From Sympetrum striolatum (Eukaryota; Arthropoda; Insecta; Odonata; Libellulidae): 64,000 bases of DNA. Positions 46,637-58,175 of this stretch are shown here, one piece after another (position 1 is the stretch's first letter; every line of letters begins with the position of its first letter). Under the pieces are notes generated by a model. That model was given only the letters and a program-made list of their open reading frames with translations, was not told the origin of the DNA and did not search any database. The position numbers and the translations under genes were made by a program. The stretch lies in the NCBI GenBank assembly GCA_947579665.1, contig CANPUZ010000051.1, positions 434,001 to 498,000 on the forward strand, written 5' to 3'.

Positions 46637-47119
46637 AAAGAGAGAGTCAAAGAAATGGCTTCTCTTACTCGTCCGAGTCTAGAATACTGCTGTGCGGTTC
46701 GGGAGGAGTATGTTTAGTCTCAGATTTAGAGATGGTCCAGCGTAGAGCAGCCCGATTCGTTTGCGGGGATTTCAGGTTTGATAGCAGCGTTACGGCAATG
46801 ATAGAATCCCTCGGTTGGAATTCACTACAGACGAGAAGAATATCGTCGGAAACTTTTCGAAAAGTTCATTCGTTCAGAATTTATAGACGAAGTAAGTGAA
46901 ATGCTAGAGCCAGTAAGGAGAGATCTCCGAGAGGCATTTACGAAGCGTTATAGGGAAGTAATCGCAAGGACGGATAATTAGTTTTGGTCGTTTTTTCCCC
47001 AGGCTATTAGAGATGCTAATAGGGATTGAATGAATAATGGTGGTGTATTACACCCTCTGCCAAACGCCTCTGTCGGCTCGCGGGATATATATCTAAATCT
47101 AAACCGATTTAATGCGGCC
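46637..47119 (+). pseudogene. 5'-truncated R1 retrotransposon
   Basis: Carries EMVQRRAARFVCGDFRFDSS, SVTAMIESLGWNSLQ and FRIYRRSK-stop in one frame, then the tail domain (REAFTKRYREVIART). The 3' hairpin and ATCTAA tail are present. No catalytic residues of the reverse transcriptase are included. Confidence 0.8.
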
Positions 47120-47290
47120 TCTATGTTAAATAGGCCGTTCTGATACTGCGATTAGGGAAACATATGATAGAACTAATCGTTTCAAGAAATAATTTTTTAT
47201 GCGTATGATACGCGAAAGCAATAGATTAGGAAATAATACACATAGTGCTTCCACCACTTGCCACAAGCCGAAAGGTAGCTGGAAAGTTCT
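47120..47290 (+). pseudogene. R2b retrotransposon 3' end, copy 2
   Basis: Counterpart of 16451-16625, nearly identical, including the CCACTTGCCACAAGCC 3' hairpin. Confidence 0.6.
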
Positions 47291-47471
47291 TTAAAAAGTC
47301 ATAGATATATACATTGAACATATATACAAATTGAAAGACAAAAACAATATATTTACTGTCCCGAATGTACGATTAGAAAACACAATTTATGTCATTGTAA
47401 TTGTAAAATAATTAGCGTTATTGTTTTCGGTACGATTGCTGCAACCGATGCATATTAAAATTTTATCAGAC

Positions 47472-47670
47472 ATTGAACAAGCTAAACGATACAGATTCGG
47501 GGTTAATTTTGTGGAAGATTTAAATATTTAAAAATCCATGGCAAACAAACTTTTATTAGATCACTATTTATTTCAAAAAACCACGACCCAGGTTTCGTAG
47601 CGTCGCTACATCTTCAGGAGATTGACCTGAAGATAAAGTAAAAGTTTCCTTACCATGGATTGAACAAGCT
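47472..47670 (-). mobile_element. 175-bp element with hammerhead-like core, copy 2
   Basis: The same 12-bp flanks ATTGAACAAGCT (47472-47483 and 47659-47670) and the same length as copy 1, so duplicated with its surroundings. Confidence 0.6.
47579..47623 (-). ncRNA. Candidate hammerhead ribozyme, copy 2 (helix I mismatch)
   Basis: Identical core to copy 1, but AATCTC replaces AATCAC, creating a T-T mismatch in helix I. CTGAAGA, helix II and GAAACC-TG-GGTC are unchanged. Likely weaker than copy 1 if either is active. Confidence 0.5.
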
Positions 47671-48354
47671 GTTAGGAAAACATCAGTGATTTCGAGGGAG
47701 CTAAGAAAGCGTATTTTGGCTTACTCAAACTGAGGATATTATCTATAAAAAATAAAGCTTGAGTCATGCCAAGGCGTAAAACATCCGTGACCCTTTTGTC
47801 TTAATCCTTATTAAAGCATCGATAACTGACAATACACAGGTAAAAATTCCGACGCTAGACAGCGCGTTATCTAATCCTGAATCTGGTTCTCGTTTTAGCA
47901 AACTTCGTCTACCGAAGAAGTGTTAGGTAACTCGTTCGTAGTTATATGGAGAAGAAATTGAGTTGTACTCACTTTTCCAAAGAAGAATAACCCTCGAAGC
48001 TGAGTCATGCTCGTTGTTCTGCAGTGTTGCCACATGGAGTTGATCACAGAAGAAACGAAGTCGTGGGTTCGACACGAAGTTTGAGCAATGTCTTCTTCAA
48101 AATGGCGAAGGTTTTAAAGTCCAAAAATCGGTGATTAATGAGAAATGCATGAGCTGTCGCTTAGGATATGGTGCGAAATTAACTGGATGCCTTGACTGTA
48201 ATTTCGGATTACTAATTCTGTGAGGGAATAGTTCTTTTTCATCCAATTCACGAATGAACCTAAATAAAATTAAACTCTTAGCCTCTTTTAAAGTTCATCT
48301 GCATCTTGACACGTCTTGGTTTCTTTTACATGCCTCTGTTTACTTAATTTCGAC
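47671..48354. other. Second copy of the 17.0-17.7-kb segment (left part)
   Basis: Diverged from copy 1 with several frame-breaking changes, supporting the view that the 17.3-kb frame is not a gene. Interrupted at 48355 by an R1 fragment. Confidence 0.6.
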
Positions 48355-49135
48355 AATAAGGTTAGATTATTTGCCGATGATACCCTGATTTACAGAGATA
48401 TTTTGTCAGAAAACGATCGTAATGTACTTCAAAACGACCTGGACGTAATATCAGGCTGGTGTAAAGATTGGAAGCTGGATTTAAATATAAATAAATGCGT
48501 TTCCATGAGTTTTACGCGCTCCACAAACATAATTCCCACGCAGTACCAAATCTCAGGTCATCCATTAGAGTTAGTGCACGAAAACAAATACCTTGGAGTC
48601 ACGTTTAGCAGTAACTTATTTTTTAAAGAAGACATTCGAGATGCGATAGGAAATGCGAATAGAATGCAAAGATTAACTTCGTTGAGAGGAAAGAGAGTCA
48701 AAGAAATAGCTTCTCTTATTCGTCCGAGTCTAGAATACTGCTGTGCGGTTTGGAATCCACACGGAGTAGGTTTAGTCTCAGATTTAGAGATGGTCCAGCG
48801 TAGATTCGTTTGCGGGGATTTCTTGTTTGATAGCAGCGTTACGGCAATGATAGAGTCCCTCGGTTGGAACTCACTACAGATGAGAAAATCTGAATATCGT
48901 TGGAAACTTTACGAAAAGTTCAGAATTTATAGACGAAGTAAGTGAAATGTTAGTAAGGAGCGATCTCCGAGTGGCGTCGACGAAGCGTTATAGGGAAGTA
49001 ATCGCAAGGACGGATGATGACTTTTGGTCGTTTTTTCCCCAGGCTATTATAGATGCTAATAGTTGTGAACGGTGGTGTATTACACCCACTGCCATACGCC
49101 TCTGGCGGCTCGCGGGGTACATATCTAAATCTAAA
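48355..49135 (+). pseudogene. R1 retrotransposon fragment with reverse-transcriptase FADD box
   Basis: The best-preserved coding trace in the window: the frame 48316-48945 (209 codons). The first ~14 residues come from flanking DNA. Then RLFADDTLIYRD carries the catalytic FADD box of a non-LTR reverse transcriptase (residues 19-22), followed by DLNINKCVSMSF, ENKYLGVTFSSN, SLEYCCAVWNPH and SVTAMIESLGWNSLQ. Relative to paralogues, three residues (AAR) are missing from QRRAARFVCGDF. A frameshift at about 48945 separates the last domain (TKRYREVIARTDDDFW). The 3' hairpin and ATCTAAATCTAAA tail follow. The N-terminal reverse transcriptase and endonuclease are missing, so it is inactive. Confidence 0.9.
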
Positions 49136-50149
49136 TACTACAATTAATGTTGAACAGAGAGCAATGAATGTTTAAATTTCCAAATTCAAGTTGAATCTTT
49201 CGCGACAGAGAGTGAAAAATCGGTTTACTACATGACAACCTTTCATTATGACCGACCGTCGCTCACTGAAATTTCTCTGCAATTACTTTGAAAGGTTGAG
49301 CGCTAAGGGCTTTGCAAGGTAACGTGCTATCTCTTCCAAGGTTAAATAGAATAGGGGACGTAGTGTAGGTCGGTACCTCGCGGAAAGGCTCTCAGAAGGA
49401 ACATTAACGGACTGTTACTCACCGATTTGATTCAAACTCGGTAGATTAAGAGCTGATGGTGAAAAAATAAAATCTGTGAAATCATACGTTCCCTCGTGAC
49501 CTAGGAGCCGAGATATTCGAGGTCAAACATTGCAAACTGACCGCCCGGGCCCCCCCCAAGACACGGGAGTGCCGATGCTGTCGCCGCGAAAACGAAGCGC
49601 GGTCGGAAATTCGATTGGTTTTCGGCGGTTTTCATTCTACAATTTGTAAAGAATGAAATAAATTTCGATTACATGGATTAAAAATTTGTTTGAATTTACT
49701 TCGAATTTATAAACACAAAAGTGTTTTTTTTTTTTTCAAAAAAATCTCTGAAACACAGATTAAGTTCACAGTGAGCACACTTTATGAAGGTCGTATTCCC
49801 GCATATAATTTTGTCTTGTACATTTTCTGATCGAATTTCATAAATATTTTCACTAATACAATACTGCACCGGAGTGAGATGAGAGTCGGGGTACTGCTCT
49901 ATTAATCCTGCTTTGAACCACGCGTATTTAAGAAAATTTTTAAATTTGGGGCCTGGAATTGAAAATGCGTAAGGGATGGCAATTTTAGGATACCATCCCT
50001 CTGAAATAGGAAAATGTCTAGTTGATCTAACAGCACTCGATCAGAAACCTTCAGCACGAAGTCTTTCCACATTCCGAAAGATGTTAATTTGTTTACATTC
50101 AAAAATATTGAAGGACATCTCTAAATTTTCTACTTCTCGATAATAACTT
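49136..50149. other. Duplicated segment with a ~690-bp unidentified insertion
   Basis: 49136-49397 and 50090-50149 match 17.7-18.2 kb. The intervening ~690 bp (about 49398-50089) is absent from copy 1. It includes a GC-rich stretch (GACCGCCCGGGCCCCCCCC near 49540) and CGAGATATTCGAGGTC. No domain, tRNA or transposon terminus is recognised in it. Confidence 0.5.
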
Positions 50150-50797
50150 CTTCGGAAAGAAAAATTGCGTCCAAATCACCCAAAATTAATGGAATTAATA
50201 TCAAAGTAGTAAATTCAGTTGAATGTCTCGGGATCAACATTACTAATAACTTAAATTGGAGCACGCATATTCGAAAAATCTGCGGCAAAGCAAGTAAAAG
50301 GCTTTGTAAAGCGTATTGTCGGTAAATGCGACGAAAAGGTGAGAGAGCGATGTTATTTACCTTGGTCCTTCTGGAGTATGCGGTGAGTATACGGAGGATG
50401 AAACGTGTACTCGAGAAAGTGCAGCGTAAAGCGGTTCGTTTTGTTAATAAATGCTACAATAAAAAGCACAAAAATGCTCTCAGACGTAGGTTGGGAATCC
50501 TTGAAAGAAAGGAGATTGGAAGCTAGGCTGCGATTGGTTGATTAATTCAGGGAAACCACATTCTCAGAAGATAGAATCGGTATCATGCAACCCCCCTGCT
50601 ACCTCGGTCGATCCGATAGTGACCGTAATTTAAGAGAAATAGATGCTAAGACGAATCGTTTTAAACATTCATTCTTTCCACGAACGATACGTGATAATAA
50701 CCGAATAAGGAAGTAATTTAGATTCAACTGGTGTTTACACCCTCTGCCACACGCTGAAAGGCGGCTTGTAGGGCATTAATGTAGATGTAAATGTAGA
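50150..50797 (+). pseudogene. 5'-truncated R2 retrotransposon, copy 2
   Basis: Fragments VECLGINITNNLNWSTHIRK, VQRKAVRFVNKCYNKK and RRRLGILERKEIGS in two frames, then a SFFPRTIRDNNRIRK-like end. 3' hairpin with CACGCTGAAAGGCGGC and an ATGTAG/ATGTAA tail. Confidence 0.8.
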
Positions 50798-50920
50798 ATA
50801 ATAGCTTAATTAGCGCATACACTTTACTTCAAATACATGTGCTATACTAAAATGGACGACAGAAAACACAAAAATGTAGTAAAAATACAGTAAGGGATAA
50901 AAACAATAAAAAAGAAAAAA

Positions 50921-51627
50921 AATCTGATGTGGCCAGCACATGACTTTCTCCATATATAAGATGTAAATATTTACCTACGACAGTAATTTCGAACTCTATA
51001 TTCAATCTAAACTTGGAAGATGAGTGATTAATTTATATATTATTATCTTTTACGTCACAAACATTATAAATAAGGTTTTTCAGGACATGATCGATGAAAA
51101 ACGATGAAATTGGCCTTTCGCCCATAGAGCCCAGAGCACCCACAAGGTACATAATCAGATACTTCCGGTTTATCAGTATTTCACGAATAACTCCTAATCA
51201 ACCGGTGATACAAAAATATGTTAAAAACAAAAGTTATAGTAAATTTAATTTCCTAAAACGTTTATAAATAATAGTATATACCTAAATATCATATTTACGG
51301 AGATATTTTGAAAACTGGAAATGAGCTCTAATTAATAAAGCTCGACTTCCGGTAAACCGATTGACTCCAAAAACTAATCAACTCTGACAGCACACATCAC
51401 AGTACTATATATGAAGTTTGGTATTGATACGACTAATAGTTTTTACGTTAGAGCGCCCACTATCACATACACACACACACACACAGACACATACACACAG
51501 ACATCATTCCGAAAATGGTCAAAAAGTGTTCTAGAGACCCCAAAACATGTATTTCCGTTGAAATCTCGAAGTCGAATTTTTTCATGAAACAATACTTTCT
51601 CTTTACTTCGTATATGGAGAAAGTAAT
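50921..51627 (+). mobile_element. F2 element, short copy
   Basis: One ~310-bp internal unit instead of the two seen at 18.97 kb. Start ATCTGATGTGGCCAGCACA, CA tract at about 51465-51500, hairpin end CTTTACTTCGTATATGGAG. Confidence 0.7.
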
Positions 51628-51674
51628 AATAGGATAATGCTTCTGAGTTAGGAGCAAAAATTCATTATTTTTAC

Positions 51675-51932
51675 TTCTCAGAAGTTTACCAGAAGTTGTT
51701 GTTTATCCAGAAATAGAAGTTATTCATACATATCTCTGTCAAAATGCAATGTAGGTACATACAATTATTTACAAAAGTTATAGATAATGTATTTTACTAC
51801 AACTATTGTATGAAACATTGTCCTTTAACCCTCATTGTTTTGGAATTATTTATGTATTACCGGCATAGGCTTCTGTTTTCAATAAATATGGAGAAAGTCA
51901 TGTGTTGGCCACGTCAGATTTTTCCTTGTTGT
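51675..51932 (-). mobile_element. F1 element, left-end half only, minus orientation
   Basis: Begins within the element (CCAGAAGTTGTTGTTTATCC) and runs to TGGCCACGTCAGA. It lacks the microsatellite and hairpin end. Confidence 0.7.
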
Positions 51933-52010
51933 ATTCAGGAAATTACAAAAAAAGTCCACTAAGTTTGAGAGTTCAATAACAGAACTGCTAATTCTTGGGA
52001 TAGGCGAAAG

Positions 52011-52425
52011 CTTGTGCACGATTTTCTTGCGAAGGGAATTGTCAACAGTAACGAATTTAGAGTTCTTTTAGGTGGTACAGCAATTCCAAAAAAGTTGATG
52101 AGTTCCCAAATGGAAAAAAACGGACTTGAAAAAAGTGTAACAGGGCCGGGAATTGAACCCGGGGACTTCCTCTATCTAGCCTACCTAGATGGTTAAGGCA
52201 GCCTCCGGGATAGAGGAAGATCCCGGGTTCGATTCCAGGCCCTGTCAGACTTTTTTCAAGTCTATTTTTCCTTGGGATTATTTTTCCTGGGTGCACGCCC
52301 TTATGTGCATAGTCACCTCAACCCTTTCCTTAAGTTGATTAGTTATTACAGCCCAAGTATTCAATGCTTGATCCCATAGCGATGTGGAAATTGAATAATA
52401 GATTTTAATATGCTCCGATTATTAG
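52011..52425 (+). mobile_element. tRNA-derived palindromic SINE, copy 2
   Basis: The palindrome at 52104-52277 has long arms (TCCCAA.TGGAAAAA and ACTTGAAAAAAGT against their complements). The minus arm has a perfect T-arm CCGGG-TTCAATT-CCCGG; the plus arm has GGGTTCGATTCCAGGCCC, with AGATGGTTAAGGCAGCC in the centre. A body with TGCACGCCCTTATGTGCATA follows. Better preserved than copy 1. Confidence 0.7.
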
Positions 52426-52649
52426 GAATGATATTAAAAATTACGTTCGCGGTACTCTGTTTATGTTAGAGATTATTCATCTTATTCTTAATATATCGCA
52501 ATCTCCGAAAACTATTTGACGACAAGCTACAGGAAGAACTTTTCCAACGGATTCTAAAACAGAAATAGAAAACAGATGCGAATCCACACGGTTACTCATG
52601 CGCTGAGCAAAACCACATCTTCACTGTTTTACTCAATTACATCTAATTA

Positions 52650-53112
52650 TTATCACTAGAACTACCAATGGAGTCATTTTGACTCCACGCGAGCTTTATT
52701 TCTCTGCCATGACTAAAATTTTTTGAATTTTGGCTTGAGATTCCGTGACTTTTACTAATTTTTGACACAAAAGAAGAATTTGCGATGAAAATAGTTTTTG
52801 ATGAAAGCTTTTTAGAAACAATGATGACTTCACACTTACTGTATATCAAGGTAAACCAAACAAGAATGTCATAATTCTTAGCTCCATCCATCCCGTTTCG
52901 GCGTTCCTACTGATTCCGCTAAGAAAAATCCTGAAACGGTGAAGTTTATGATTGAAACTAAATACGGAGTAGATGTCGTAGACCTAATCGCACGTAAATA
53001 TACCACAAGAACATGTACTCGGCGATGGCCTGTCCACTCCTTAGAAAATACTCTACACTTAGGGGGTATAAATTATAAAATTAATATCAATAAAAAATTA
53101 AAGCATTTTTGT
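52650..53112 (+). pseudogene. piggyBac-like transposase remnant in deletion derivative, copy 2
   Basis: Left end CACTAGAACTACCAATGGAG with GGAGTCATTTTGACTCC inside. Transposase pieces are NNDDFTLTVYQGKPNKNV, KYGVDVVDLIARKYTTRTC and RRWPVHSLENTLHLGGINY. It keeps the second aspartate of the D-x-x-D motif (DVVD) but has stops upstream and lacks the N-terminal domains. The right terminus is replaced by the monomer array. Confidence 0.8.
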
Positions 53113-54200
53113 TGAATTTTGATCCCCTATGAATGAATGAATGTATATATAGGTATATCCGGAGAAGCGTCTATATATAATAGATACACTGGGGATCATA
53201 ATTCTAACCATGTTCCACAAGAGCCACTAACTTGAAGTTTTTACGACGTATTGGCTATAACGTGTAACCTCCAGAAAACATCCGACTTTGAACCTCGGTG
53301 TCATAGGTTCGATTCCAGAAGGCCCCATAGTCGCGATTTTCTCCATAAAGATACCAGGTAGGAATTTTCAAAAATATTTTTCAGGCACTTCCCAGAAAAG
53401 TAGAGAGTTGAAACTCGAGGGACCGCTAGAAGCCGTGCATATCCAACAAAAATCAAAAAGACATTTATGAATATTATCCTTGGATCGATGCTAGGTGGGG
53501 GCGAAAATCGTCCGTTTAAAATGCATTGCGGCGATTTTTGAGATTTTTTTTGGACCCATTCCCGACTGCATAGAAACTTGAAATTCGGCATGATGTTAGA
53601 TATTATGAAGATAATTCATTATCTAATTTTACAAATTCGCTGATGTTCCTTGGTTCGATCACAGAGAGCCATTTACATTCCTCAATGCATTTCTTATGGA
53701 GATAACGGAAACAATTTTAGGTACTTCCAGGCATGATATTGACTTCAAACTTTGCGTAAGATAAGATCAAGTCCTTTCAAATCCAACTGCGCATTTTCAG
53801 CTACCAACGTGTCCTGGGTTCGACACCAGGCGTCTCTACAATCACTAACTGATCCGATTTTCAATAATTATTTTGAACCCTTTCCCAATATTATAGAGAC
53901 TTAAAATTCGGCATATAGATAGACATCATAAATAAATTTTCCAAAACATGCATTAAATTTCCTAGATAGTCCTTGGCTCGAATCCAGAGAGCCTTTCACA
54001 TTCCTGAAAAGTAGGACGTCGTTTGATGTAGTTGCAGCCAATATTTCTGCTTGAATTTTCACACATAGTTAGAGAAGGTGATCTTCTATTGTGCTGCGTA
54101 GTAAGTCCACCAGGAAAACCCGGGTTCAATGGCAGACGATTAAATTGCAGCGAATTTTAAGAATATTCATAATCTTTTTTTTTTTTTGTGGACCGTCCCG
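53113..54200 (+). repeat. B-box monomer array, six-monomer ordered unit, copy 2
   Basis: Motifs at 53306, 53481, 53652, 53817, 53975 and 54122, spaced 175, 171, 165, 158 and 147 bp, the same series as at 21.9-22.8 kb. Confidence 0.8.
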
Positions 54201-54270
54201 ATATGATGCCGATATGAAATTAGTGTTGTCGATCTGCTTGCAGTATGCAAGCTACATTTTACTCGTAAAT
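54201..54270. repeat. Array terminus with TTGCAGTATGCAA hairpin
   Basis: CTGCTTGCAGTATGCAAGC and TACATTTTACTCG mark the array end; the inverted counterpart is at 2731-2790, and again at about 3858-3920. Confidence 0.7.
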
Positions 54271-54648
54271 GCAGTGTATGGGACAAGTGTCATATCCAGG
54301 AATTAGAAAAGCACAACGAAAGCGGATACGTTATTTAAAGAATTTCTATGTTAAAAGAGTAAATGTTACTCAGATGATAAAGGACACGGGATGGGAATCT
54401 TTAGAAGATAGAACATTTATACGAAGGATAAATCTACTAAATAAGTTCAGAGAAAGTACGTTCTCAGAAGATTTAACTGATATAATGCGACCTCCCTGAT
54501 ATGTAGGCACCTTCTAATACTGCGAGGAAGATTAGGGAAATAGATGCTATTAAAAGAATCGATTTTAAGAATTCATTTTGTCCGCGAAGTATACGCGAAA
54601 GTAACCGTTTAGGAAAAAGGAGTCAAGGTGCTTGCACCCCCTGCCAAT
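54271..54648 (+). pseudogene. 5'-truncated R2b retrotransposon, copy 2
   Basis: One frame (54269-54499) reads NVTQMIKDTGWESLEDRTF and RINLLNKFRESTFSEDLTD, ending MRPP-stop, then a degraded tail domain. The 3' end CTTGCACCCCCTGCC is cut by satellite at the same base as at 23.15 kb. Confidence 0.75.
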
Positions 54649-56655
54649 ATTCCGGATTAAACGAGCTGGTATTCTAATAAATACGATCTGATATTCCAGA
54701 TAAAACAAACTGATATTCCGGATCAAACGAACAGGTGTTCCGTATAAAACGAACTGATGTGCCGGGTAAATGAACTAATATTCCGGATAAAACGAACTGG
54801 TATTCCGGAAAAAACGAAATGGTATTCCGGATTAAACGATCTGATATTCCGGTTAAAACGAACTGAATTCTGGATAAAACGAACTGAATTCTGGATAAAA
54901 CGAAATAATGTACCGATTAAACGAAATAGTATAAATAGTATAGGATTGAACGAATTGGTATTCCGGATAAAACGAACTAATATTCGGGATAAAACGAACT
55001 GATATTCCGGATAAAACGAAATGGTGTTCCGGATTGCTCGAAATGGTATTCCGGATAAAACGAACTAATTTTCCGGATAAAAAGAACTGATACTCCGGAT
55101 AAAACCAACTGATGTTCTGGATAAAACGAACTAATATTCCGGATAAAACGAACTGGTATTCCGGAAAAAACGAAATGGTATTCCGGATTGAAGGAACTAA
55201 TATTCCGGATAAAACGAACTGGTAATCCGGATAAAACGAACTGGTATTCCGGATAAAACGAAATGGTATTCCGGATAAAACGAACAGAATTCTGGATAAA
55301 ACGAACTAGTATACCGGAAAAACGAAATATTATTCCGGATTGAACGACATAATATTACGGATAAAACGAACTGGTATTCCGGACTAAACGAAATAGTATT
55401 CCGGATTGAAGGAACTAATATTCCGGATAAAACGAACTGGTAATCCGGATAAAACGAACTGGTATTCCGGGTAAAACGAAATGGTATTCCGGATAAAACG
55501 AACAGAATTCTGGATAAAACGAACTAGTATACCGGAAAAACGAAATATTATTCCGGATTGAACGACATAATATTACGGATAAAACGAACTGGTATTCCGG
55601 ACTAAACGAAATAGTATTCCGAATAAAAAGAAATGAATTCTGGATAAAACGATCTAATATTCCGGATAAATCGTAATAATATTCCGGATTAAACGAACTG
55701 GTATTCCGGATTGAACGAACTGGTATTCCGGATAAAACGAACTATATTCTGGATAAAACGAACTAATATTCCGGATAAAACGAACTAATATTCCGGATAA
55801 AACGAACTAATATTAAGGAAAAACGATATGTTATTCCGGATTGAACAAAATAATATTCCGGATAAAACTAGATAAATTCCGCATAAAACGAACTGGTATT
55901 CCGGATTCAACGAAGTGGCATTCCGGATAAAACGAACTAATATTCCGGATTAAACGAACGAATATTCCGGATAAAACGAACCGGTATTCCGGATTAAACG
56001 AAATGGTATTCCATATAAAACGAACTAATATTCCGGATAAAACGAACTAATATTTAATGGATAAAACGAACTGGTATTCCGGATTAATCGAACTAATATT
56101 CCAGATAAAACGAACTAATACTTAATGGATAAAACGAACTGGTATTCCGCATTAAACGAACTGGTATTCCGGATAAATCCAACTGAATTCTGGATAAAAC
56201 GAACTGAATTCTGGATAAAACGAAAGAATTTACGGATTAAACGAAATGGTATTCCGGATAAAACGATCTGATATTCCGGATCAATCGAACTTATATTCCG
56301 ATTAAAACGAACTTATATTCGGTATCAAACGAACTGATATTCCGGATCAAACGAACTAATATTCCGATTAAAACGAAATAATATTCCGATTAAAACGAGC
56401 TGATATTCCGGATAAAACGAACTTATGACCCCAGATGAAACTTACTGATATTCCGGATAAAACGAACTGTTATTCCGGATTAAGTGAACTGACATTCCGG
56501 ATTCACCGAACTGAATTCCGGATAAATCGAAATGATATTCCTGATAAAAAGAACCGATGTTATGGATAAAACGAACTAATATTTAATGGATGAAACGAAC
56601 AGGTATTCTGGATTTAACAAACTGGAATTCTGGATTAAAAGAACTGAAACGATTT
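54649..56655. repeat. 22-bp minisatellite array 7 (subfamily II)
   Basis: About 2 kb. A ~250-bp segment (ATTCCGGATTGAAGGAACTAAT onward) is repeated at about 55176 and 55395, showing recent internal duplication. Units end in forms such as ATTTAATGGATAAAACGAAC. Confidence 0.95.
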
Positions 56656-57330
56656 TGACTAACTTCGTATTTTCATGCGGATGTTGCAAAATTGCAAAAT
56701 TTTACCATAAGATTTGATTCGGGAGGCGGGACTCCACCTTTATTCCTATTGGCTCCCACGGAAAGAGAGAAAATGCGATTGTCGCTCTCTCTCTAACACG
56801 CAAGTATTCAGTGAAAAAATAATATAGTCTATGGACTATAGTATTTTTACGGGATAACACATCGGATTCAACAATGGGATCGGTCGCCAGGGGGATGAGT
56901 TGTTTACAACCTCCAATTTTCACCAAATTTTCGTATATTTCACCGATATTCTCGCAAGTTCGAATCAAAAGTAAGATTCCACGAATGAAATAAGAATCTT
57001 CGTTCGATTTTCTTTCTGTTAGTGTTTGTCTCGTCAACGTGCGACTATTCATTCTAATTTAATTTCGCGAAAGAAACGAACCCTGCATGCGATGAAAATG
57101 AGTTTTACGTGTATTCCTTATGGAAATCTATCCGAGCGATCTGGGTTCAAACCCAGCGAAAATATGCGACAGTACTTCCTTCCTGACACCAAGACACACG
57201 TTTGCGAGTTTCAGTCGTATCTGAACATTTTCTTGTCCATAGAATTGACTAAATTTAGATTGATAACTAAAAGAGAAACGGCATATAAACGTGAGAAGCC
57301 ATATTGATGAATAAACCCGACGACCGCGCC
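56656..57330. repeat. Partial, diverged block A copy with unassigned left flank
   Basis: 56840-57160 matches 1780-2110 with about 10% differences by eye, including CGATCTGGGTTCAAACCCAG, a T-arm-like palindrome. 56656-56839 and 57161-57330 are unassigned. No gene is called; the frames here have no domain. Confidence 0.6.
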
Positions 57331-57782
57331 ACGTAGCGAGGGATCGGGGAAGCAAAAAATACGCAACGTACATCAGGTGATAAAAAAGCTATATTTAAGG
57401 GCGGAAGTGTTGAGAGATGAGAGATACTGGAGTCGGAAGCTGTGAATTCACTCCGGAGGCCATTGATTGAGGCGCCATCTGAGGGGAAGCGACAAAAGAC
57501 GGTCGAATATATTTACAGAAGGAGGAAACGCATTAGGGAAGTTGAAAATGGGAAAATATTAGGGAAATTTGGAAAAAATAGAGGTTGATGTTTTTGTTAG
57601 ATATTACCGGGATGTCTTATCTTGTGAGATAGTATAATTATTTACGTAATATTCTTATATCATAATTATTGCTGTGTATATATTTTTGTATTTGATATCG
57701 GTAATTCCCGTAAGAAATGCATGGAAGAAAATTTCGAACATTAATTTCATGCACTTCCCGACATAGGAGATGATTATAAATC
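57331..57782. other. Unassigned segment, possible LTR or transposon fragment
   Basis: Contains TGTTGAGAGATGAGAGATAC and TCTTATCTTGTGAGATAGTA. The composition recalls some solo LTRs, but no matching ends or primer-binding site are seen. CCGTAAGAAATGCATGG at 57708 recurs at 26880. Confidence 0.2.
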
Positions 57783-58175
57783 TTTAGAGTCGTTAATGGT
57801 CCACTGGAGTGTTATATATCGATATTTGTCAGTCCAGAGTATCCTTGGTTCGACTCTGGACGACTCGAATCGTCTCTCTCATAAGAAATGCACGTAAAGT
57901 TCGTTTTGATCGATTGCAGACATTTTTTCTTTTGCAAAATTTAAGCAGAAATAATGGTCGTACGAAATCGAGATGAACACCAAAAGAAAGGAAATTGAAC
58001 AAAGATTCTTATTTTGGTCGTCGAATATCGTATTCGAGTCGAAATTAAGAGAATTTAGACAAAAAAGACGAAATATTCGTGGGATTTTGTGGGCATAAAC
58101 AAGTCCCTAACAACGAAGGTTATTGTTGAATTGAACTCTCACAGGAATATGTGGGATACGTAGGTACGGTGTGTT
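57783..58175. repeat. Partial block A copy (inverted-repeat module)
   Basis: Matches 927-1300, including TATCCTTGGTTCGACTCTGG and ACCAAAAGAAAGGAAATTG. Confidence 0.75.

Noticed and set aside
52170..52260. Functional tRNA gene (serine-like anticodon loop) in the SINE
   Set aside because: T-arm and anticodon-like stems are present, but there is no proper 5' acceptor strand; the sequence is part of a palindromic SINE and the loop lacks the usual T33.
57331..57782. Solo LTR
   Set aside because: Composition is suggestive only; no TG...CA ends with a target duplication could be identified.
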